In this document: piece after piece, positions 56,475 through 64,000 of the stretch | How the letters are laid out: each line of letters begins with the position of its first letter | How positions within the stretch are numbered: the first letter of the stretch is position 1 | Source of the DNA: JBKQVT01 sp963804825 | GTDB lineage: Bacteria; Planctomycetota; Planctomycetia; Pirellulales; Thermoguttaceae | Reading direction: 5' to 3' | DNA length: 64,000 bases | Assembly: GCA_963804825.1 (NCBI GenBank) | Contig: CAWDRV010000003.1 | Coordinates: 930,001 to 994,000 of the forward strand | The notes under the pieces: model-generated | What the model saw: only the letters and a program-made list of their open reading frames with translations | Databases searched by the model: none | What the model was told of the DNA's origin: nothing | Made by a program: the position numbers and the translations under genes

Positions 56475-58464
56475 CTACTTCTTCGCCGCCTTCCCCGCCG
56501 CCGGCTTCGGCAACAAGAAGCCCTCGATGAACCAGCCGTCCGGCTCGCTGGTGGCGCCCATGCCGCCGAAACCCAGCGAGGGCGCAACGAGCTTGAAGTC
56601 GGGCAGGTTCTTGCCGTTGATCTGCTGCGACCGCGGCACGCCGCTCTTGGCCGCGCCGGAAAGCGTGTTCATCGCCCGGCCCAAGAGCGATTCGCTCTCC
56701 GGCATCTTGCCCTGGCGGATCAATTCGTACGTGGGGCGAACGGCCTCGTCGATCCGCGAGAACTCGCCGGCGCAACGCTTGGCCATTCCCAGCTTCGCGA
56801 CCGTGCCGGCCACATTCTTGTACTCGGGACTCTCCGCCAGCGTGTCCGCCTTGGGGATCGGTTTGAGGACCTTCAGGAGGAAATCCAGGTGCGAGGCGAT
56901 CAGGAGTTGCCCGTGGGCCACCGTGACCGCGCGATGGGGGAGGAAATGGGTTTCCTTCTCTTCTCCCTCGTTTCCCTCGGTTCCGGGCGTCGGGTTGGAT
57001 TCGTCGGGCGTCAAGGAAGGGACTTCGCCCAGCGAGATCGAGGGGATCTTGGGCGTTTCTTCCTCGACGACCTCCCAGATCACCCGTCCGTCGATCACCC
57101 GGCGCTTCACGGTGCGGTCGTTCTTCAGGAGCTTCACCAGCGCCGCGGCGACGGCCTTCTCGTCGTCGACCTGGATGGCGAACAGCAGCCGTTCGCTGGC
57201 GGTGGTGATGGGCAACTGGTAGTCGGTGACCATGGTTATCCGGTGGCCCAGGTGCAAGATGAGTTCCTTGCGGAGGTCGATGTGCGGCCCGTTGGGGTCG
57301 TTGATCAGGCCGTCCAAGACCTGCTTCCAGACGCCTTTTTCGCCCTCGCCGAACAGTTCGTCGAACAGCGGTCCGAAGTTGTCGAAGGCGTTGAGGATAT
57401 CGACGTAGAGGGTCGTATAGGTGGCGACGTCGCGCGGCACCCAGGGCTGCGGCGTGAAGTCGTCGGCGTTGGGCAGCTTGAGCATCTTCATCGAATTCTC
57501 GTAGGGCGGCGGGGCATGGACGGCCGTCCGATGGATCACCTCGTAGCCGTCGGCGGCGAGATCGGCGACCCCGCCCACGCCCGCAATGGCGCCGAAACCC
57601 TGGTGGCGAATGACTTCCACGACGGTCTTTCCGCGGCGGCGTTTGTCGGCGAGCGTGGCGGCCCGAGCGGCCTCGGCATAACCCAAGGGGAAGACGAACC
57701 AGCGGATTTGATGGCTGCCCGGCTCGCCCGAACCGGCCGCAGCAGCGCTTCATCACCGCGGCGAACCCGGGCAGTTGCGACAGGCTGTCCTTCGGGCCGT
57801 CGGACAGGCGGCGAAGAATGCCGCGCACCACCTCCACGTTGTCGGACGGCGATCAGAAGGTTTCCGGCCAGGGCATAGACCGCATGGTCCGGCTCGCGGG
57901 CCGCAACGGCCGCGGGAGCCGCCGCCGTCCCGTCCCTGGCCTTGGGAAGCTGTTCCTCGCTGGGCAGCGGAAGCTCGAAAACGTCAACGTCGACGCCGCC
58001 GACCTTCAGGCTGCTCTGTTGGCCCCTTGCTTCAGCAGAGTGCGATGGACCTTCTTCAGCAGGGCGTGGGCTTGGTCCAGGTGGCCGGTGACGTCGATCA
58101 GGAAGGCGATGGCCACCGTGCCCGGTTTCGGCTCGATCAGGGCCACGCTGACTTCGCCGCCCGGCACGTCTTTCAAATCGTCCAGCGTCAGTCCGAAACG
58201 GTCCCGCAGGTCGGACCAATGCTCTTTCATCTGCTGCCTTAGATCCTTGCGGAAGGGCTGCATGATCGGGCTGTCCATGAGCTGCCCGATCTGGGTCTTC
58301 TTCCAATGCTCGTCCAGGGTGTCGACATTGGGGATGGCCAGAAAGCCGACGGTCTCCTTGGGAAGCAGCGTTTCGCTGGGACGGGCAGCCCGAGCCGCCG
58401 CCGCACCAATCATCAACGATCCACAGGCAACCCACAGCCCAATCCAATCATTCATCCGTCGCAC
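56475..58464 (-). CDS. Large secreted hypothetical protein (several frame breaks)
   Basis: About 660 residues when joined; shifts near 58020, 57850 and 57740. A signal peptide (LWVACGSLMIGAAAARA) is followed by LPKETVGFLAIPNVDTLDEH and FGLTLDDLKDVPGGEVSVAL, then a long C-terminal part with ERLLFAIQVDDEKAVAAALV, GQLLIASHLDFLLKVLKPIP and LPDFKLVAPSLGFGGMGATS. I recall the general type from planctomycete genomes (DUF3352-like), but the family is not certain. Secreted; no catalytic motif seen. Confidence 0.6.
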
Positions 58465-58878
58465 AACAGAACTCCTTGCGTTGATTCCAGCTTAACACTG
58501 AGGGGGGGTGTGATCGAGAAAGCGGGCACGAAAAACCAAAGTTTAGTCGGCACAACCGACTGACGCCATAGCGATTTGCGAAATTGGGGAAGCGTGAGCG
58601 AGTTTGACGACGTTCGGAGGGTGGGTGTGGCGAACGGGGGAAACGGAGTTAGTGAGCCATTTATCGCATTTCACGCATTCTTCCTATCTTTTTGCGAAAC
58701 CGCAAGCGGCGATCCACGCCGACCGCAAGACGGCATCCTTGCATCCCCAGCCCCCAATCCCCAACCCCTAAATCCCTAAATCCCCAATCCCTAAATCCCT
58801 CTCTTCCCCCCAGCAATGGACGCCGCGCCCGCAGCCGGGCATAATACTTGGATTCACCCCTCCCGGTGGGATGCGGCC
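58465..58878. other. Intergenic stretch with heptamer-like C-rich tandem repeats
   Basis: No gene seen. 58744-58801 holds units such as CCCCAAT, CCCCAAC and CCCTAAAT repeated in tandem. Confidence 0.65.
58744..58801. repeat. Tandem CCCCAAT/CCCTAAAT units
   Basis: Seven or so units of 7-8 bases (CCCCAAT, CCCCAAC, CCCTAAAT, CCCTAAAT, CCCCAAT, CCCTAAAT). Resembles short tandemly repeated heptamers (STRR) known in some cyanobacteria. Confidence 0.7.
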
Positions 58879-60278
58879 ATGCCCGATTTCCAGAACGAAA
58901 GCCTCAGTCACGACGCCATTCACGGCTATATCCCTTTCATTTCGTCCGTCGGCCTGCCCGAGGGGGAGACCTCCGAGCAGCGCATCATCGACGATCCGTG
59001 GGTGCAACGGCTGCGGCAGATCCATCAATTGCAGACCGCCTGGTGGGTCTATCCGACGGCCGAGCACACGCGGTTTCAGCACTCGCTGGGGGCGATGCAC
59101 CTGGCCAGCCGGGCGACGGCCGTGCTGCTGGACAGCTTGCGCGAGGTTTGCCCGGAGTTGCCCAGCCGGGGCTACGTCGAGTCGCTGATGCGTTTGGCCG
59201 CCCTGCTGCACGACGTGGGGCACGGGCCGTTCGGGCATTTCTTCGACACGCATTACCTGGCCGACTACGGCTTGAATCACGAGATCGTCGGCAGCCACGT
59301 CATTCGCCACGAGTTGGGCGATCTGTTGCGCCGCGTTCGCCGCAATCCCGGCGGCCGGCTGGAATCGGACGAAACGCTCGACCCGGAACACGTCGCGTTC
59401 CTCATCAGCCGGCCGCGCGGCAGCCGACGCCGACGCCGGCCCGCGCTGGTTGCGGTTCCTCCGCGGCCTGTTCAGCGGGCTGTATACCGTCGATAACATG
59501 GACTTCGTGCTCCGCGACGCCTACATGTCGGGCTACAGCGTGCGGGCGTTCGACCTCGACCGGCTGCTGCATTACAGCTTCTTCACGTCCGAGGGGCTGA
59601 CCATTCACGAACGCGGGCTGTCGGCCCTGGTGCGATTCATCTCCGGTCCGCGCCGAACTGTTCCGCACGATCTACTTCCATCGCACCGTGCGGGCGATCG
59701 ACCTGGCCTTGCAGGAACTGTTCCTCGACAGCAAGCGGCACCTCTTTCCCGGCAATCCGCTGGAACACCTCGAGGAATACCAGCGGCTGACCGAGTGGTC
59801 GCTCTTGATGGAGGTGGCCGGCTGGCATCGCAGCAACAATCCGGCGCTGCGGTCGTTGGGCGGGCGGTGGCAGGATTTCTTGCACCGCCGCCTGCGGTGG
59901 AAGATGGCGGTCGAGCGGACGATCTTCTTCGCCCCGGGCGAAGCGGAACAGAGCAGCGTCTTCAGCAGCAATCGGGCGTTCGAGATGGCGGTCCGCGAGC
60001 GGCTGCCGCGGGAGTTGCACGACTTGCCGATCCGCGTCGACACGGCCCGGCACGTCCATCGCCCCGGCGCCCATGCCCCGGCGGCCGGGCAGAATTTCCT
60101 CTACGACCCGACCACCGGGAAGATTCGCGGCCTGGACGATCGGGAGCTGTTTCGCCGCATCGCCATCAGTTACCGCATCTGCCGGATTTACGCGGAGGAC
60201 CACCGGCACAACGCCGAGTTGGCGGCCGCCATGGACCAGATCGCCGGCGGCGGCGCCGACGAATTGACCAACATGTGA
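58879..60278 (+). CDS. HD-domain phosphohydrolase (dNTPase-like, two frame breaks)
   Basis: About 466 residues. HAIHGYIPF-type N-terminus (HDAIHGYIPFISSVGLPEGE), IDDPWVQRLRQIHQLQTAWW, YPTAEHTRFQHSLGAMHLAS and LLHDVGHGPFGHFFDTHYLA carry the HD-superfamily metal His/Asp. Shifts near 59435 and 59655 separate this from GLYTVDNMDFVLRDAYMSGY and DLALQELFLDSKRHLFP. Similar to deoxyguanosinetriphosphate triphosphohydrolase-like proteins of this size. The chosen ATG at 58879 follows GGTGGG; ATGs upstream lack homology. Gap to purB is 125 bases, filled by R1 repeats. Confidence 0.85.
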
Positions 60279-60296
60279 GCATCATGCCCAACGACC

Positions 60297-60379
60297 ACTT
60301 CACGGGGACTGTCCCGATTTTCGCCGCGCAGGGGACTGTCCCGATTTTCGTCCGACGAAAATGGGACTGTCCCCTTTAG
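60297..60379. repeat. Compound GACTGTCCC repeat (family R1)
   Basis: Three GGGACTGTCCC-type palindromes with intervening TTTTCG(C/T)CCG(C/A)CGAAAA cores. Sits between the HD gene and purB. Confidence 0.85.
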
Positions 60380-60403
60380 CACGACTTCAACATGTGAGCA
60401 CCA

Positions 60404-61838
60404 ATGCCCAACGACCAGAATCAGTATGAAAATCCGTTGATTTCCCGCTATGCCTCTGCCGCCATGAGCGGGCTGTGGAGTCCGCAGCGAAGGATCGGCG
60501 TCTGGCGGCGGCTGTGGGTCGCGCTGGCGGAGGCCGAGGCGGAACTGGGCCTGCCGATTACGCCCCGGCAGATCGCCCAGTTGAAGGAGCACGTCGACGA
60601 TATCGACTTCGAGGCGGCGGCCCGCTACGAGCAGCGGCTCCGCCACGACGTGATGGCCCACGTCCATGCCTACGGCGACGCCTGCCCCGAGGCCCGGCCG
60701 ATCATCCACCTCGGCGCCACCAGTTGCTACGTGACCGACAATGCCGATCTGCTGCTGATGGGCGAGTCGCTCGGAGTTGGTCCGCGACCGCGTTGCCGCG
60801 GTGATTCACGCGCTGGCCGAGTTCGCCCGCAAGCACCGCGACCTGCCCTGCCTTGCCTATACCCATTTGCAGCCGGCGCAGCCGACCACCGTGGGCAAGC
60901 GGGCGTGCCTCTGGGCCTACGACTTCGTGCTCGACCTGGCCGAGATCGAACACCGCCTGGGCCAGCTCAAGGCCCAAGGCAGCAAGGGCACCACCGGCAC
61001 CCAGGCCAGCTTCCTCAGCCTCTTCCACGGCGATCACGACAAGGTCCGCCGCTTGGAGGAACTCATCTGCCGGAAAATGGGTTTCACGCGCAGCTACCCG
61101 GTCACCGGCCAGACCTACTCGCGGAAGATCGACTCCCAAGTGATGGCCGTCCTGTCGGGCGTTGCCCAGAGCGCGCACAAGATGGCCACCGATTTGCGGC
61201 TGCTGGCCCATCGCAAGGAGATCGAGGAGCCGTTCGAGGAGGAGCAGATCGGCTCGTCGGCCATGGCCTACAAGCGCAACCCGATGCGGAGCGAACGGAT
61301 TTGCTCGCTGGCCCGGTTCGTCGTCAGCTTGGAGTCCGGCGCGGCCGAGACCGCATCGGTCCAATGGCTGGAGCGGACGTTGGACGACAGCGCCATCCGC
61401 CGGCTGAATCTGCCCCAGGCGTTCCTGGCGACCGACGCGGTGCTGATCCTCTGCCGGAACGTGGCCGCCGGGCTGGTGGTGTATCCACGGGTGATCGCGG
61501 CCAGCCTCGAAGCGGAGTTGCCCTTCATGGCCACGGAAAACATTCTCATGGCCGCCGTTGCGGCCGGGGGCGACCGGCAAGAGCTGCACGAGCGCATCCG
61601 CCGTCACAGCCAGGCCGCGGCCGCGGTGGTCAAGGAGCAAGGCGGTCGGAACGACCTCATGGCGCGATTGGCCGCCGATCCGGCCTTTGCGCGCGTTGAT
61701 CTGGCGGCGGTTTTGGAGCCGCGTCAGTTTATCGGCCGCGCGCCGGAGCAGGTGGATGAATTTCTGGCCGAGGTGGTCGATCCGCTCTTATCGCGTTATC
61801 CCGACGCGGCCCGCAGCGACGCGGAAGTCAGGGTGTAG
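60404..61838 (+). CDS. purB: Adenylosuccinate lyase PurB (one frame break)
   Basis: About 477 residues; acts twice in purine synthesis. The N-terminal part has RYASAAMSGLWSPQRRIGVW and RHDVMAHVHAYGDACP (catalytic His region), then IIHLGATSCYVTDNADLLL. A surplus base near 60772 (CTCGGAG) shifts to LVRDRVAAVIHALAEFARKH, YTHLQPAQPTTVGKRACLWA and EEEQIGSSAMAYKRNPMRSE, the family signature with the catalytic Ser. Housekeeping gene, so the break is very likely a sequence error. Confidence 0.95.
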
Positions 61839-61844
61839 TCCCGC

Positions 61845-61916
61845 GTGTACCACTTATCCAGTCGTGCTGCCGGTGCTGGTGGTTCTGCACTGCTGGACAA
61901 GCCAGCAGTGGTACCC
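61845..61916. repeat. Double-hairpin CTGCTGG...CCAGCAG repeat (family R3), degenerate
   Basis: The right half (CACTGCTGGACAAGCCAGCAGTGG) is clean; the left half is worn. It lies just after the purB stop. Confidence 0.65.
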
Positions 61917-62041
61917 GGCGCGGCCTTGCAGAAATTCGCCGAAGCGTTCGACGGGCGGCAATTTGACACGGACCGACCGTGGCGAAAAGCGTTTCGACAC
62001 GCACTTTCCAAGGGGACAGTCCCCCGCTTGGTTCGATGCTC

Positions 62042-62099
62042 AGGAGGGCGGACATTCCTGTCTGCCCGTATACGACAGGCAGGAATGCCTGTCCTCCCG
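62042..62099. repeat. GGCGGACATTCCTGTC palindrome
   Basis: AGGGCGGACATTCCTGTCTG ... CAGGCAGGAATGCCTGTCCTC forms an imperfect inverted repeat over about 58 bases. No gene. Confidence 0.7.
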
Positions 62100-62111
62100 C
62101 TTTGTGGGTTC

Positions 62112-62393
62112 CTACCCGATTTCGTCCAGCAGCCGCGAGACTGCCACGTCGAGCTTGTCGGACGTTTCGTACGTGCCTTGGGCGATCTGGGCGCGAATGG
62201 CGTCGATGCGGCCCTGCCGCACGTCGGGAAGCTGTTGGGCCTGTTCGATCAGCCGGGCGGCGTCGGAAATCTGGACTTCGTCGTTGATCGCCGGCGACGA
62301 ACTGACCTCGGTCGTCGGCTGGGCCGCCCGCGCGGTGTGCGGCGGACTGATCGCTTGCGGGCCGTGCAGATGAGTGGGGCCGTAAACCTGCAT
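62112..62393 (-). CDS. flgM: FlgM-like anti-sigma-28 factor
   Basis: 93 residues. The N-terminus MQVYGPTHLHGPQAI is of a type I associate with planctomycete FlgM. The C-terminal helix has DEVQISDAARLIEQAQQLPD, VRQGRIDAIRAQIAQGTYET and SDKLDVAVSRLLDEIG, the FliA-binding part. ATG follows GGGAGA at seven bases. FlgM holds back the flagellar sigma factor until hook completion; the flagellar genes are not in the window. Confidence 0.8.
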   Translation of the reverse strand: MQVYGPTHLHGPQAISPPHTARAAQPTTEVSSSPAINDEVQISDAARLIEQAQQLPDVRQGRIDAIRAQIAQGTYETSDKLDVAVSRLLDEIG

Positions 62394-63170
62394 CCGTCTT
62401 CTCCCTTCAACCTTTAATTATACCTTCCGTCCGCCTGCGCCGCACGAGCCATTTTTGCGTGATGCCCCCGGTACGCTCGCGTTCACGCATTTTTCACTCG
62501 TCTCATCGGCCCAGGGCCGGCGGAGGGTTCAGCGAAACCACAAATGCTGGAGTCCTATCGAAACGCGTTGTTTCCCGAGTTGTAACGCTTGTGCGGCGGG
62601 GATTTTCGGGCCGCCGATGCGTTGCCGCGACAAGTGAGGTTTTCCGGCAACGCGACCTTGATGATAATGCGCAACTGGTGGATATACGCCCCGGCGGTGA
62701 CAACAGTTCTCCGAAATCTGACGATCTTGGAGGGCCCGCGGGCCGGACCTGGGAGTCGGATTATAGGTGGCCGTTGGAATCTGGACAAGATCGAACGCGG
62801 GGCCAAAATGATACCTATGGGGGGCATTTCAAAGGTCTTAGTTCTTAGAACTTAGTTCTTAGCGGCATCCCGGTGCGTTTGGGGATTCATGCTAAGTTCT
62901 AAGCTCTAAGTTCTAAGCTCTAAGCTCCAAGGTCTTAGCCCCTCCCCCCGGCAAACTCGCCGTAATTGCGGCACCCGCTAAGTCCTACAGACGCCTCAAA
63001 AAGGACCGCCCGGAAGGCCGAGATGGTTCCTAGCGGCGCTCGGGCGCCACGTGGCGACAACCGAAGGGCGCCGCGAGGCGAGGGAATCGAGGCGCGAACA
63101 TAAACCAACGGCCGGTGTCCGACGTAATAGTAGTAGAAGGGGCGGGACAGAACAGAGAAAGGCGACTCCC
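62394..63170. other. Long intergenic stretch with inverted heptamer repeats
   Basis: About 780 bases without a gene I can support. A -10-like TATAAT for flgM lies at 62417-62422 (minus strand). Heptamer repeats occupy 62833-62937. The part near 62550-62700 is AT-richer. Confidence 0.55.
62833..62937. repeat. Inverted arrays of TAAGTTC/TAAGCTC heptamers
   Basis: The left arm reads GTCTTAG TTCTTAG AACTTAG TTCTTAG; the right arm reads TAAGTTC TAAGCTC TAAGTTC TAAGCTC TAAGCTC. The two arms are mainly reverse complements, with about 30 bases between. Confidence 0.75.
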
Positions 63171-63359
63171 ATGAACAGCCCTCAACAAGAATCCCTATTC
63201 AGCGAGGCGCTCACCCGCGAGCATTGGGACGTGCCGATCCGGGTGCGGCTGATGCCCTACGTCGAGTTCACCTGCTGGCTGGACGAGGAGTTGGAGAAGT
63301 TGGTCGAGCGATGGGAGGGCAAGGCTGCCCCCAATGCGAGGCGGCGTTGGCGCAGGTGA
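63171..63359 (+). CDS. Small conserved hypothetical protein
   Basis: 62 residues from ATG 63171. ESLFSEALTREHWDVPIRVR and YVEFTCWLDEELEKLVERWE are followed by GKAAPNARRRWRR. I recall similar FWLDEELEKLVxRW short proteins in planctomycetes; function unknown. An upstream ATG at 63051 is in frame but lacks a ribosome site. Confidence 0.6.
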   Translation: MNSPQQESLFSEALTREHWDVPIRVRLMPYVEFTCWLDEELEKLVERWEGKAAPNARRRWRR

Positions 63360-63412
63360 AGGGGTTTTCGAAAAAATTGGGCACGCCACCCGCGCGGCGA
63401 GCGAGAATCGAG

Positions 63413-64000
63413 ATGCCGGAGAACCTCACCGTCGTCTACGCCGCGGGCACACTGCAAGACGCGCACCAGTTGCGGAATCTTCTGGCCGACGCCGGCATCC
63501 ACGCGATCGTGACGAACGAAAGTCTTCAGGGCGCCTTCGGCAATTTTCTGGGATGGCAGGGCTTGACGCGGGTCGCTGTCCGCGATGAGGATGCCACGCG
63601 GGCGCGGGACATCGCCCTGGAGTTCGACCGGCGCATCGCGCCGGCGGCCGAGAACGACTCTTCCGGCGAGGACGAGTTGCCGGAGGAGGATTCTGCCGCC
63701 GTGGCCGAGGTGTCCGCAATGCGGCGCGGCCCGGACGACGCGGTGCCTGGTCTGCGGCGCCATCGGCGCCGACTTCCCCGTGGCTGACCCCGATTCGAGC
63801 GGCGCGTCGAGGCTCACGTGTCCCACCTGCGACGAGCCCTTCGCTGCCGAGTATCGCCGGCGTTGCGAGGGGTGCGGCCACGAGTTCGAGGACGGCTACG
63901 ACGTTGGGCCATCGGACGGCGCGGCCCGCGACGAGCTGCCGATGAACGTCCGCATCGCCGTGGTCCTTCTGACGATCGTGGCGTTGTTCGCGTTGTTGAC
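63413..64000 (+). CDS. DUF2007-type protein with zinc ribbons and C-terminal membrane helix, partial (one frame break)
   Basis: Runs off the right edge. The N-terminal DUF2007-like part has VVYAAGTLQDAHQLRNLLAD and HAIVTNESLQGAFGNFLGWQ, then RVAVRDEDATRARDIALEFD. After a surplus base near 63705, CPQCGAARTTRCLVCG, CPTCDEPFAAEYRRRCEGCG and a TM segment MNVRIAVVLLTIVALFALL follow. DUF2007 is a putative signal-transducing domain; with zinc ribbons and a membrane anchor it may sit at the inner membrane. ATG at 63413 begins the conserved part. Confidence 0.7.

Noticed and set aside
58744..62937. Possible CRISPR-like arrays
   Set aside because: Units are 7-8 bases with no spacers; not CRISPR.

Overview
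The window is GC-rich bacterial chromosome, most likely from a member of the Planctomycetota (Pirellulales-like). Evidence for this is the ExbB plus multiple ExbD operon with a prenyltransferase-repeat protein and a large TPR protein, an orphan NarL-type regulator, a FlgM-like protein of planctomycete style, large secreted proteins of unknown function, and several families of short palindromic repeats, one of which translates to the 'VGWVERSEPHQT' type peptide. The assignment rests on recognition, not on a database search. No rRNA, tRNA, CRISPR array, transposase or prophage was seen.

Bases 1-13,485 (minus strand) hold an anaerobic-type (cbi) cobalamin operon. It starts with a cobalamin riboswitch (about 13,310-13,485) and a Rho-independent terminator (13,247-13,277), then runs cobC, cobU, cobT, cobS, cobD, cbiP, cbiB, cbiA, cbiX-cbiC, cbiM, a small CbiN-position gene, cbiQ, cbiO, cbiD and cbiE, and leaves the window at base 1. 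Most junctions are 4-base ATGA or GTGA overlaps. It combines cobalt import (CbiM/N-like/Q/O), cobalt insertion and ring chemistry (CbiX, C, D, E, A), and nucleotide-loop assembly (CbiP, CbiB, CobD, CobU, CobT, CobS, CobC). Three different palindromic repeat families sit inside this operon.

Bases 13.5-19.5 kb carry a nuclease-like hypothetical gene, a zinc-ribbon gene, a secreted ARPP-1-like protein, another secreted protein and nadC. Bases 19.7-29.1 kb carry a ComEA-like protein and then the most striking locus: ExbB, three ExbD proteins, a membrane protein with a TolA-like Ala/Lys/Pro region, a TonB-like protein whose periplasmic part is a squalene-cyclase-type repeat domain, and a periplasmic TPR protein. 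Together these look like a proton-driven envelope machine whose job is unknown.

Bases 29.5-40 kb hold a NarL regulator, an ECF sigma/anti-sigma pair, a lipoprotein, uvrB, a nucleotidyltransferase, an orphan HicB-like protein, clpC and a membrane TPR protein. Bases 39.9-41.8 kb are visibly AT-richer and carry a solitary DNA methyltransferase. Bases 42-50.5 kb hold thiD2-thiE, a TlpA-like thioredoxin, a CYTH protein, a Tat-exported Gfo/Idh/MocA protein, an SDR, xylA, a C45-type peptidase and a HAD hydrolase. Bases 50.8-64 kb hold ilvD, a nucleotidyltransferase pair, an esterase-like protein, a large secreted protein, an HD phosphohydrolase, purB, flgM and a DUF2007 gene that runs off the right edge.

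About thirty-five single-base-type frame breaks occur in clearly recognisable genes, including purB and clpC. They cluster in 0-15.5 kb and 42-64 kb and are absent from about 15.7-28.8 kb. Sequence or assembly error is the simplest cause, so most broken genes are annotated here as one continuous gene with the break position noted.
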